Positions 1 through 10,870 of a stretch of 52,867 nucleotides of DNA are shown here, piece after piece. Each line of letters starts with the position of its first letter. The stretch's first letter is position 1. The stretch is taken from the NCBI GenBank assembly GCA_032718475.1, contig JAUCBJ010008950.1, positions 1-52,867 of the forward strand, written 5' to 3'. The stretch is from Nemertoderma westbladi (taxonomy: Eukaryota; Xenacoelomorpha; Nemertodermatida; Nemertodermatidae). Made by a program: the position numbers and the translations under genes. Under the pieces are notes generated by a model. That model was given only the letters and a program-made list of their open reading frames with translations. It was not told the origin of the DNA and searched no databases.

Positions 1-605
1 TTAGAAATTTGAAGAGGGCAAAATGCACATTTCAATTGTTTATCCATCTCTTTATTATCCTAAAAACAATTTAAAATTAATATGAATATTGTTATATATA
101 TATATAATCAAAAAAAAATTCATAAGCTACTCAACACAAATAAAATATAATATCTAAACTTTAATTAATTTAATATTTTCAGAATGAGCTCGAATGAATC
201 AGTTGAGCTCTTTATATATATATATTTCAAGTTTCTACTTAGACCAACCAATCATAAATAACAGTTACATTGGAAACTAATATCATAAATAAAGTTGCTT
301 TTACAACTGAATTCTTTATAATAAAATCAAGTCTAAACCAAGATGTGTCTAATGCGTTTTTAATTTTCATTGATAAAGTAGGTTTTACATGCAAATGTTT
401 TATTATTATGGTGGTGTAAACTCACGCATTTACATGCGAATGTTTTATACCTAATCCCGTGCTCACATTAAACTATCACCAATATTTACTCAATAAAGTC
501 ACCTTTACATGCAAATACTTTATAATAATCACGCTTTGTGATAAAAAGTTACCTTTACAAGTCAGTGTGAAACTGAAAAAAGAAAAGTCTCTAGTTAATA
601 ATAAA
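1..605. other. AT-rich non-coding DNA downstream of the 348-aa gene
   Basis: No convincing reading frame is present. The DNA is AT-rich with short TA runs (near 97-108 and 213-227). It contains a set of related motifs, listed as a separate repeat. It is the 3' flank of the minus-strand gene at 606-1652. Confidence 0.6.
374..530. repeat. Dispersed short repeat containing octamer-like motifs
   Basis: Three related copies at about 374-408, 425-450 and 493-530 share the core TTTACATGCAAATGTTTTAT or close variants. Weaker relatives occur at about 291-330 and 541-560. Two copies hold a perfect ATGCAAAT (389-396 and 509-516), the POU/octamer word. The middle copy has ATGCGAAT (434-441). The spacing is irregular (about 50-75 bp), so this resembles a clustered regulatory array more than a minisatellite. 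A role is inferred only. Confidence 0.5.
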
Positions 606-1652
606 TCAATCTGATACTGTTTTTATATGTTCCTTATTGTAATCTGCTACCTCTTCACTTGCTTTTGTAACTTTTATTTTCTTTGTAGGTATAGAATCAT
701 TGTTGGGAATGGAAGATGATTGAGATGTAGATCTGCGCTTTCTATCACTCGAGGTCTCTTCGATGTATGTCTTTGGATTAAATGTGGATGAAACTACTTC
801 TGGAAATGACTTATTATCCTTAAACTTCCAAGTTGGTGGATATAGAATCACGAAACCGTCTGCTATATCAGTTGATGAAACCTTTAACATCATATCGTAG
901 AGAAACTCTATATGAGGTATGTCTTTATCGTAATGTAACTGTAAATATTTGCTTTCCTTGTCTGTAATAATTACTTTTTTTTCTTGTACATTTATTTTTA
1001 CTTTAAGTCGGTCAGATAAAGCTACTTTATCGTCCGTATCTAGCTCTGAAAAGACACCTTCGTTACTAATTTCATAATTCCATTCATACCACAATGAATT
1101 TACTTCCGATGCTGTTAAGTTAAACCCATTATAATACCTAAGACCAATAGCATCAGAATATCTAGCTGAAATCTCCCATAGTCCCATATAAGTCGCTCCT
1201 TTATATTTGCTTACAAAACCAACAAAAGATGGGTTGGTTAAATTAACAACATAACACTGATTTATTATTTCGAGTGGTGGTGATAACAATTCTAATATTT
1301 CTGTCTTACTCTGAAGCAATAAATTAATGAGTGATTTGTTTAGAATTTGACATTTGCCTTGCTTCTGAATATATACGTTTTCAGTAATAACACAGGTGGA
1401 AATATTTAACTTTCCTCTTGTAAATTCTATATTAGGATAAATATTACCTCTTGAAACTGGTGATTCCTTTTGTCGGTTGAATAATATTTCTAAGACGTCT
1501 AGAAGGTAGAGTGTATCCAGGTAAGAGAAGCACGTTGTTACATTGCTATCGCATGAGAGTAATATAAAGTACTTGCCATAAACAATACTACAGGTATATT
1601 TATTAAATGTAAATTTCCAAGTATTGCTTGAAGTTTTTTTAAATAAATCCAT
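606..1652 (-). CDS. Intact 348-aa protein of unknown function, Polinton-associated
   Basis: A full-length frame starts at ATG 1652 and runs without a stop to 606. I do not recognise the family with confidence. It is clearly homologous to the decayed gene at 45282-46368: both share a WKFT.NKYTC start, a YxQKQGKC segment at about residue 93, and a GLWxIS.RY...GF.L segment near residues 155-180. The last segment loosely resembles a PC4-type (p15 coactivator) single-stranded-DNA-binding motif, but this is a guess. The C-terminal 60 residues are polar, Ser-rich and basic (DRKRRS, KKIKV), like a nuclear localisation signal. Because the paralogue lies in the replication-gene arm of a Polinton, this is probably a Polinton or adintovirus accessory gene rather than a host gene. 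Its intactness contrasts with almost everything else in the window. Confidence 0.6.
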   Translation of the reverse strand: MDLFKKTSSNTWKFTFNKYTCSIVYGKYFILLSCDSNVTTCFSYLDTLYLLDVLEILFNRQKESPVSRGNIYPNIEFTRGKLNISTCVITENVYIQKQGKCQILNKSLINLLLQSKTEILELLSPPLEIINQCYVVNLTNPSFVGFVSKYKGATYMGLWEISARYSDAIGLRYYNGFNLTASEVNSLWYEWNYEISNEGVFSELDTDDKVALSDRLKVKINVQEKKVIITDKESKYLQLHYDKDIPHIEFLYDMMLKVSSTDIADGFVILYPPTWKFKDNKSFPEVVSSTFNPKTYIEETSSDRKRRSTSQSSSIPNNDSIPTKKIKVTKASEEVADYNKEHIKTVSD

Positions 1653-2504
1653 AATTAGAATGAAAACTATTTTGAAAAATAAAAACTAAATAAATGATTA
1701 TTAGATTGTAAAACTTCGGTTTATATGGTTGCTTTAATACAGCAGAGTGACTTACAGTGAGGAATATAGTAGCTTCGTGTAACAGATGCAACGTGTACAG
1801 ATAAATTTATTACATTAGCGTGAGTTAGAGAGTGAAATAGCAGTAACGTGTAACAGATGCAACGTAATCAATGCTAGCCCTGTCATTCTAACTTATATTC
1901 AACTTAGTTGATCGATCAGTTACAACGATAAAAGAAATTGATTATTATTAATAGTCAAATTAATGTATTCTACGCTATAGTAATTATGTTAAGGAACTAG
2001 AAGCTATTTATAAACATCTGCTACCGGTGATGAAGATGAAGAATTCAATGACTATGGTATAACTCAGATATTTATCGCCTTTTTCTCTCGAGGTTGGATG
2101 GGGGAGTGAGTGGAGGAATGTGGGGAGTTATAATGGTCCCGAGTTCGAACCCTGTTGAATATTTTGTTATCTGAAAAATTGCAAAATTAAATTTAGTTAC
2201 TAGTGAAAAATAGTAGAAGTTACCTGTAGACACCTCTAGCGTCTGTAAAATAAAGGTTGGTAAATATGAAAATACTGGTTGCTGAAAAATTGCGATTTGA
2301 AAAATAGTAGAAGTTACCTGATGCTAAGTGTAGACACTCGAACACCTGTAAAATAAAGGCTTATGATTGGACGGATGAGTAGCGTTGGGGGACTAATAAC
2401 GCCTCTAGCGGAAGATGCGGGAACTTGAGAAGTTGCCATGGTTACGGATGAAATGCTGTCATCTGATTGGTTGAAATAATAACGACCACCGCTAAAGGTT
2501 GAAA
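1653..2504. other. Non-coding flank with two direct-repeat pairs
   Basis: No gene is visible. A 19-bp direct repeat containing the E-box-like CAGATG occurs at 1776-1794 and 1847-1865, 71 bp apart, upstream of the minus-strand gene. A second pair of about 80 bp lies at about 2171-2255 and 2283-2360 (shared GAAAAATAGTAGAAGTTACC and TGTAAAATAAAGG). A GAGTTCGAACCC word at about 2142-2155 resembles a tRNA B box, but no convincing A box was found. Confidence 0.5.
2171..2360. repeat. Two-copy direct repeat, about 80 bp unit
   Basis: Two diverged copies share the blocks CTGAAAAATTGC, GAAAAATAGTAGAAGTTACC, TGTAGACAC and CTGTAAAATAAAGG, with a spacer of about 25 bp. They lie just before the LINE endonuclease fragment. 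Their origin is unknown. Confidence 0.6.
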
Positions 2505-3475
2505 TAGTGGCTTCTGATTGGACAGAGTACCAGAAATGGACGGTAATGATGGGCTACGGGTGACCATGGCCGGGTGTCATAGCATTGTATACTACTGCTA
2601 CTCTCCAACTAGTGTTGCCCCTGTAGAGGAGGTGGAAAATTTCTACCACAATCTACAAGCAGCTCTTGATGGAGTGGATCAGCATGCATTCTTAACATTC
2701 CTGGGAGACTTTAATACAAGTCTGCATCAATCACCTACATCGCCCTGGGTCTATAGCAATAGTGTTAACCGAAATTCTGTCCATCTTCAGGATTTTATCT
2801 CTGGAAATGGATTGTTTTCGGCTGGAACCCAGTTCAAGAAGCGAACTGGAAAGCTATGGACTCATAGTGGACCCAGTGGTCACAAGTCCCAGATAGACCA
2901 TATTCTGTTTCGTAGGAAATACAGGAGCTCTATACAAGACTGTAATGCATTTACACTTCGACCCTTCTCCAGTGATCACCGCCTTATTGTGGCCAAGGTA
3001 AGACTTAGTCTGCGTGCTAGCAGAACAATGAAATCTGCCTTGCCATGGCATGACTGGTCCTCTCTGTTGCAACAGCCAAGTGTGAGATCCAGCTTCACAC
3101 TACAGCTGAGCAACAGGTATGAGGCTCTTGCCTCTGAGGCGGCAGATCACTGTGAGGGCTATACTGCCTTTACAGAAGCAGTTAAGTTAGCAGCTGCAGA
3201 AACAGTTCCTGTATACCCTCGAAACAGGAAAAGGGCCCCCTGGACTGACAACAAAATTCAGAAGTGCCGAAATGACCTTCATAAGGCGCAGAAAGAGTCC
3301 CGACTCAAACAGACTACAGCGGCCAAGAATGCAGTTAAAGCTGCATCTAGGTCCCTGAACAGGCAGTACTCTGTTAATCTACAGGAGCTAATAAACCAAC
3401 AGGTTGATGCCATCAATGTTGCTGACGACAGCAGGCAATCATCCCAGGCATGGAAATCGATCAATCTGATGTGTT
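2505..3475 (+). pseudogene. LINE fragment: APE-type endonuclease domain, truncated at both ends
   Basis: The frame open from 2518 to 3477 matches the C-terminal two thirds of an APE/EEP endonuclease of a non-LTR retrotransposon plus the linker to RT. Visible motifs are YCYSPTS (about residue 26), LGDFN (about 62, catalytic loop), QIDHIL (about 126) and SSDHRLIVAKVRLSLRASR (about 152). The same motifs in the same order occur in the better-preserved LINE at 21816-25328, which contains SDHRIVTAEIRLSLRAS. The catalytic Asn and Glu of the first half and all of RT are missing. The 3' end stops at the BEL Gag remnant at about 3475, so the two fragments meet at a rearrangement junction. The first Met is not a real start. 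Confidence 0.85.
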
Positions 3476-6400
3476 AAATGTCACAGACTGTCTGTCTTCA
3501 TTGACACTTACCATAGACCTTCCCAAAGCAGGTTTTGTTTCTCTCATATTCTCCTCTGAGAAGTTTGACTTCATCTCTGCGATAGCGTCGGTTGCTATCA
3601 TATCGTGAATATGTCTGAGTGTTAACACTTTATCTTGACCCTCCAATTTGTTCTCTAATTTCCGCCATTTTTGCCGATAACGAAAGTTCAGGCGTCTTAT
3701 TATACTCTTTAAAACCTCAGCGTGATCACCATAGTGTGGTAGATTCACTGTTTTTAAAATATCTAGGGCATTTGTAATGGCGTTGGCCAAGTTTAACAGT
3801 TCCAACGGTGTTGTAATTTTTCCACCCTTGCCCAAATCCTCTACTATTGATTGTGCCATTTTGATTTTATTCCCATAGATGTCGCTAAGGGTCTTCATTG
3901 TTAGTTCAAATGCATTTTCATTCCCGACGAAATTGTCGGCAATGGTCCTTGGCTCTCGATGGAGCATTTGCAATAAGTAATTGAATTTTTCATTGGGGGT
4001 AAAGGTACTGTTAGTTAACTGCTCATTGACATAAGTGTTAAATGTCCTCCAGTGTTTATGGTTGCCCATAAACCTCTGAGGTTGTTGCGCTGGCAATCCC
4101 TGCCTAGCAGCAAACTTACCAATATCCCAAAGGGTGGCGTCATTCCGGATTAATAAGTTGGTCAACTCTGCAGGGTTGTCGAGTCTGGGCCTTTCCCGGG
4201 GATTCATACTTACCTGCTCCGTGTCGGTCTTTCTTTCCTTCTGGTTTTGGGACTTCTGACGTCTCAATTCTTGCTCTTCATCGCTCGAGTCTGTGTCAGT
4301 CCTCAGCGCTCGTGTTGGTTTACGTGCCGAAGCCCTGACCCAGGCCTCTTATATAAATCTTTCCGCCGAATTTTCGAAGTTGGGATTATGGATCGTAGGG
4401 ACGGGCGTTCTTACCTGAGGTCTCTGTGGTATAGTTGCCTCCGATATGCATACTCGTTGACTAGGTTGGACTTTATCTAGTTCAGGCCTGCTAGGATTAG
4501 GAATACTTCTTACCTGGGCCGCTTCCTTTAACTGTAGGTTACTAAGCATGTCCGTTATAGGTTGGATGTGCGGCGATATAGCTTGCGCTAAACTGGCACT
4601 TAACTCCTCCATCGTAATAAATTCCTGGCTAGGGTTCTGTTGTATAGTCGGCTCTATCTGAGTAATCCGCTGTCTCTCATATGACCCCTCTTCCGGTTTA
4701 ACCCGGAAGTTCTCCATCGAACTGGGTTGGCGATCCGTCCGTGTATTCCAAACCCGCGGGTTCGGTTCGCCCAATACTCGGCCTCTCGGAGTTTCTTCTC
4801 TAAACTCCTCCTTCTCCCGATAATAACTGTGCCGCAGCGCGCCGTCCTGATGGCGCGGATCCTGCGCAATGGCCGAAGCACTAATACCAACTGGCGTGCG
4901 ATATGTAGAAAACGGTTTAGCGATCCGAGTACTTGTAATAGTTGGACCGTGTATAGGAATTCTGGTCGCCATTGACTCACGTATAACCAGAGTTCTCGCC
5001 TCCTGTTCGGCCTTCTGCTGTGCGAACAGGTCTCGCAACTCGGTACCTACACTCGCCCCACATTCTTCAATCATTCGCATCCCCCTTTCGGCAATTTCAT
5101 TCGCCTTCCTTGTTTGTTCTTCGCTTTCTAAGTTTAGTCTCGCACTTTCCAATTGCGCCAGTTTGCGTTGTTCTTCTTCCCTTGCGAGTCTCGCTGCGCT
5201 CTCTTCTTCCAGTCGCGCTTTCTCTTCGTACAATGCGCGTCATTCCCTCTCGCGCTCGAGTTCGCGCTCCTTGCGCTCACGTTCGAGTTGAAGTTCGCGT
5301 CTCCTTTGTTCGCGTTCCTTGGCTTCCCGTTCGCGTTCGAGCTGGAGTTCCTTCTCTTCGCGTTCGCGCTCGAGTTGGAGTTCGCGTTCTTCCTGTTCGC
5401 ATTCGGCTTGCTCACGCTTACTTATGTCTTCCAACTCTCGCAGCTTCGCATCTAACTTCCGGGTGCGCTCCCGTTCTCGCTCGGCTTCCTTCCGTGCTTC
5501 CGATGCACGCAAGACCTCTGCCTGTTGTTCGTCTAGTCGGCGTCTTTTCTCCTCCACCGAGTTGTGAGAAACAAGGGATCTAGCGCATATAACCTTCCCT
5601 CGCGCGTGACTAACCTGAGAATCGCCGCTGTCTTTAGATGCGTCGTCGGGTGGAGTTAACGTCCTCTGTTGGATGTTCTCCGTTGTCGGTAGCACCTGGC
5701 CCGGTACCACCACTCCACTCTGCATCAGCCAGCTGGTAACTTCCCTCTGATACCTTCTCTCTTCCTTGTCTTGGATCTCTTCCTGTTCCACTAAGTTCCT
5801 CGACTCTGCGTCACTTACCTGAGTTGCCTGCGCTTGTGATGCCCATAGCAACCAGTTATCTGTCCTAACTCGTCGGAATCGCTCCGATAACGCGCGGTGC
5901 TCTAACAAGGCTGCCAAAGCCCTGTCGTAAACCCTCGTCGCCACTTCGCTCGACTGGGACTCCACTGCTCTCTTCGCTAGGACTGCAAGCTCCTCCGTCT
6001 GCTTGAATAACGCTGAGTTGTATCCCTTTCTAATCTCCACTAACCCTTCCCTTCCGATGTTACCAGAGTCGGCTAACATCTTCCTTACCTTCTCCGCCGT
6101 CCGAGTTATATGTCCGGCATGCGCGCGAAGTTTCTTTTTTATCGCGATGTCCAGTTCTCTTTCGCTTACCTGACTCACACTCGGTGGACTTGAGGGATTA
6201 TTACGGGAACTCCGGGTGCTCCTAACTGCCACTGGGAACACGGCACTGACCATACCCACGGGTCTGGTAACCGGGCTTTGAGCTCTCGCTTCTGCTATAC
6301 TTAATTCCCTATCACTCACCTCTGGCCGGGCTGCTGTACAATCCTCCCTTACAGTAGTGGTAGGGGACCCTAATAATATTACTTCACCTTGGTCTTCTTC

Positions 6401-6565
6401 ACTGGTTACTATCTCGTCCTCCTGTTCACTTACGTCAGCATCACTCGCTGTGTCGTCATAGTCAGCATTGTCATCAACAGTTATATTGACACTATCGTCA
6501 GTCGGCAGCGGTCCAGCCGCCGTCTCATAGCTGTCCTCTAGTGCCTCCTTCTCTGAGACACTCAT
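3461..6565 (-). pseudogene. BEL/Pao retrotransposon Gag remnant
   Basis: One minus-strand frame runs from ATG 6565 to 3461 with two in-frame stops, at 5240-5242 (TGA) and 4349-4351 (TAA). The parts in order are an acidic Ser/Thr-rich N-terminus (about 150 aa), a helical region (about 150-260), a long Glu/Arg/Gln coiled coil made of repeated LEREREEKE-type units (about 340-480), a proline-rich linker, and a DUF1759-like BEL/Pao capsid region. The last includes WRTFNTYVNEQL and FNYLLQMLHREP in the part below 4267. No zinc knuckle, protease or RT follows; homology stops at about 3475 next to the LINE fragment. No LTR was recognised upstream. In-frame AGGTAAG words recur along the coding strand (see findings). 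This family is distinct from BEL copies 1 and 2. Confidence 0.75.
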
Positions 6566-8174
6566 TGTTTAAAGTATATATATAGTTATTTGCCTTTCGG
6601 CTAAAATCTCGCAAAATTTCGAGATATATATTAATTTAATCGAAATTTCGATTAAATTATTTGTCAAAATAATTTATTTGGTCTCAAAATATCAAATATT
6701 AAATTTGTTAATTCACAATAAAAAATATTATGAATTTAATTGTATATAATTATGGCTGTATGGTAAATACCAGTATAATATCTAAACAAAATGTAGCTCT
6801 ATAGCTATTATACAGCATTTAAATACCGGTATGACACGAAAATAATTTGAATCTAATTCAAAAATTCAAAAAAATAAATTTGTCACCCAAAATATTTCTA
6901 ATTTTATATATAGCTCAAAATCAACGTAATTTTATTTTTAAATATTATATATATCCACTAGCGCGTGGCTACACCTTCAGGTTGCGACACTCTCTCTCTC
7001 TCCAACTGAGCGATCCAAAACACCATGGCCGGCTAAACCTAACTAACCTAACTAATAAACTGAGTTCAGTTTCGCAGTCAAACAACCGGTAATTTTTTAC
7101 TGCTTCCACAAACACACTGTTACCAACAGAACAACTAACCCTGTTCGCTGTGAGATTCCACGTCCGCGTCCTAGGCTTCAGACTCGTTGCTGATTGCGAA
7201 CCAAACCCGTAGACCCACACAAACCCCAGCATCAGAAGTTCCATCTCGCCATGTATCTCCAGATGGTATAAAATAATTAAGCGGTTATCCAACATACCGG
7301 TACTATAACCCTAAATTTTATTATATAAATAATTTTGGCTGAAACTGAATTCTCACAAACCTAGTTACTAATTTTGAATTTACTAATTTTACAATTTACC
7401 CTAAGAGCCTAACGAATTACTGTATTCTCTATGAATAGTGAACAAAAAAATAAAAGCCGTTTACTGTTAAAGAAATCTCAAAGGGGATTCTTCCTTTTGA
7501 TATGTTCGTATTTTCGAATAAAACAATGAGGTTAATCAAACTATAACATACCAATCTAATTGCCCTAAACACAAGCCGAAACAGAAACAACCAAAACAAT
7601 AAATCTGATTTGGCTTCCCAAGCTACTTAATACGAGTGTTGGTGACTTAACACTCCAATTGTTCACCCTTCACAGAGAAATAAAGCAGTTCGTCAGGCGG
7701 ACAAATGTTGAATGTGAGAATATTTAATAATGCAAAAGGGGGGAAATTATTTACCTAAACACTGGTACCCTTAGCGCTGACTGTAATCAGCTATATTACT
7801 GCTCGCTACGCTTGCAACTACTGTAGACTTGCAAACCCGCTATTTTTTAGATAACCACCTAGTGTAAATTTGTCCAAAGATATTTCTGTATTTCCTAAGT
7901 GTAAATAACTAAAACTATTCTCCGCTATGCAGCGTACGAAGTCCTTATTTTATTCTAAATACTATCATACATAAACTACATTTACTCAAATGTACGTTGC
8001 GAACTAATTATTAGGTATTCCAGAATTTGTAACGCTAATTAGTTACGTTACTGGGCTACACTAAAGACAGCCTAAATACCGTATTATTTGAGCTAACAGT
8101 AATTTAACAAGCATAAATAGAAAACAGAAACAATCAAGGTATATAGCGCCTATCTAAAACATTACACATAAATA

Positions 8175-8262
8175 GCGTTAGCATTAGCATAGCATTAGCA
8201 TAGCATTAGCATAGCATTAGCATAAACGTAGCATTAGCATAAATGTAGCATTAGCATAAACG
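8175..8262. repeat. Minisatellite of the 11-mer GCATTAGCATA
   Basis: About seven copies of GCATTAGCATA (first ones overlapping as GCATTAGCATA-GCATTAGCATA, later ones spaced by AACGTA or AATGTA). It appears non-coding. Confidence 0.9.
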
Positions 8263-9383
8263 GCTAAGGTCACCCCAGATCAATGTGATCTTTCTACCTA
8301 AACCTAGCTAGCCTAATAGCAAATCTGAGAGACAAGATCTAGGTCGCCTTGCCCCTAACAGCCTTAATGGCGACCGGCCCTCGGTCCTAAACTTAATTCA
8401 GCCAACCGCAGCCACCAGCCCCGCCGGTAGTGCCGTGCATTGGATCCTCCAACTTCTCCCGTCGCTTCCAAACAGTGAGCCCGCGGTGCCTACCCCTAGC
8501 CCAACATGTTAAAGAGGGCAGTTACCGTAACGGCGCAAACATAGTAAAAACCAATCAGACAGTCAGACAGTCGAAGGAAACAAACGTTGATTTTGGTTCA
8601 CTACATTGCGGCAATTATATTTGCAATCAGAAATATATAATCAACAGTCAGACTAAGCAGTAATCATATTCAAAAGTCACAAATGTATGAAGAAAGCAGC
8701 AACATTTACAACCAACGGAAGTGCAAAAAACGAAGAATAAAGATGGCTACTGCTAAACTGTAGGAATGACGCAAAGTCTAAATTTGCTCACATAATCAGG
8801 CGACATCCAGAGTTGTCTCAGCTGGATTTTCGACCAACCAGTGGGCAAAACTCAATTTAGGATCATTAATGCACGTAATCGCCTCAACTTAATTTGGCGA
8901 TTATTAAAAGCACAATTTAGGCGTTATTTTAGCACAAACATCGATTTATAGGGAAATGTAAATAAAATTAACACAAATGTATTAGATTCGATAGATATTG
9001 GAAAACGGCAAAATTCATATTTTGTTTTAAAGAATTTTGCCACCGCAATTGAATATATCAGGGTTTTATTATAAAATGACGTAAATAGGGCTACATACTG
9101 TATAAAATCGACTGAATATAAAATGAACTTGTATATTTTTTATTTACCCTATCTAATTATTACGGTTGCATATCAATACGCACTTATCTAACTTATTTTA
9201 TACTGTATAACGGGTTGTTCTGTACACAACGCCATATATCGCAACACCGCTCCAAGGGAAACATGTAATGTTTCTCTCCAATTGCAGAAGAAATATGGCG
9301 GTGTGGAATAACAAATAAAATTTACTTTCAAATAAATCAATAAACTTGGTGGGATAAATATTTCTCCATTTGACGCAACACCG

Positions 9384-9420
9384 CCGCGGCCGCTATGAGG
9401 GAGGTGAATACCGCGGCCGC
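9384..9420. repeat. Paired CCGCGGCCGC sites in a small GC-rich patch
   Basis: The 10-mer CCGCGGCCGC occurs at 9384-9393 and again at 9411-9420, within otherwise AT-rich DNA. Just upstream, the segment at about 9230-9315 has inverted CGCCATAT / ATATGGCG and ACACCGC / GCGGTGT elements. Function is unknown. Confidence 0.6.
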
Positions 9421-10797
9421 TCCTAAAGCCGCAGGCCATCGCTAACTATATAGGTTAACTTGGGATTCTGGGGGACTTTTCGATGAAGGAACTGACCAAA
9501 TTTTTTTATTTTCTCACCAGGGGAGCGGCTCGGAATTCTAAGATATTAGCAACTCTAACATTATTAAATCTAACCCTTCGACGGACACGGCGGACAAAAA
9601 ACCGTCATTTTTTCGTCAATTTTAAAATTTTTTTGAAAGGCGCTCTACAGTGGCTCGAAAAAACCCTAGGTTATTGCTTAGCCGACGCCGGGATACGATA
9701 GAAGGGATTAATTAGTGAATTCGTTTTTTTTTCAAAAAAGATTACCACGCCTTTTTTCCGAAAATGTCCGTCAAATTTGAAAAAACGGACAAAATGACTT
9801 TGCGGGATCCGCTATAACTCGGCTAATATTAATCGTACGGGGACAAAAGTAACGCGGTTGGAAAGGGGAAGAGTGGTACTACCTTCGTATCGAATGGGGG
9901 TAAGATATTTATTAAAATTTCGGGTGGAAAAAGGGGCTGTAAATTTGTACGTTTTTGTCCGTCTTTTTTGGAAAACTTATTTCCGAAAAGTTTAATTCGA
10001 CAACGCGGGTAGGAATCCACTAATTCTTTTATGAAACTCGTAGAAGACCATTGGGGCTACGTTCCTATCGAATGGGGGTACAAAAAATATGTCGGTAATA
10101 GGGGCCAAAAAGGGCCAGAATTTGTAAAGTAGTTTTTATCGAATAATTTTTTATTTTTAACTTTAGTTGGTTAAGGTACATTCTATACAATCAATATCCA
10201 TACGGGGAATTCAAATATGCTATTGGTTTTGCTCCAAGGATGATATTAAAAAAATGAGGGCCAAAATTATAATTTCGCGCTTCAAACTTGCTTCGCGGGA
10301 AATCGTCTAGCTCGAAAACTACTTAACTTACGGGAGATTTGTTTACACAGACTTATAGTGCGTTAAATTATCTATCTAACAGCGTTAATCACAGCGCCGG
10401 AGGTATTATAAAACTGGAGCGGCAGGCGATCGTGTGAAATATAATATTTATAAAAAGGGACGAAAATTTTTTTTTTTTAACAAATCGCTATTCCATTATA
10501 ATTTAGCGTATTGCGCCAAAAGTACCTGTAAAAAGTATCAAATTAACTCCGCTATCTTTTATCTTAACATATATAATTAAAATTACGAATTTTAAGGGTC
10601 GAAAAATATCGCGTTATTTTGGCCCTTTTTTTTAATTTTTTTGGGGCCAAAAATAACCCCTTCTCAAAAGATTAAGAAAAAAATTACGGCAAAGAATATA
10701 CCAATTTTATTGAATTTGGACCACCAGAACCGAAGTTAGAGCGATTTTAGTGAAAAAATAAAAATAATTTTTTTTGAAAAAAAATTAAGAATGGTCA

Positions 10798-10870
10798 GGT
10801 CAATATTGGATTTCGAACCCGCGAACTTAGGTTTCATTAACGTGATTGATAACCACTAGACTATGTGACC
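10798..10870 (-). pseudogene. Degenerate tRNA or tRNA-derived relic, 73 nt
   Basis: Read on the minus strand, the segment is exactly 73 nt. It has a 5-bp outer acceptor helix (GGTCA with TGACC), an A-box-like TAGTCTAGTGG with the conserved D-loop GG, and a B-box-like GGTTCGAAATCC. The D stem, anticodon stem and inner acceptor pairs are poorly paired and the expected U33 is missing, so an active tRNA is unlikely and no anticodon is assigned. It could be a tRNA pseudogene or the head of an old SINE. Confidence 0.45.

Noticed and set aside
2141-2156. Possible tRNA or SINE B box (GAGTTCGAACCC)
   Set aside because: No matching A box at the right distance and no cloverleaf could be drawn.
8175-8262. 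CRISPR-like array
   Set aside because: Units are contiguous 11-mers without unique spacers, in a eukaryotic genome; it is a minisatellite.
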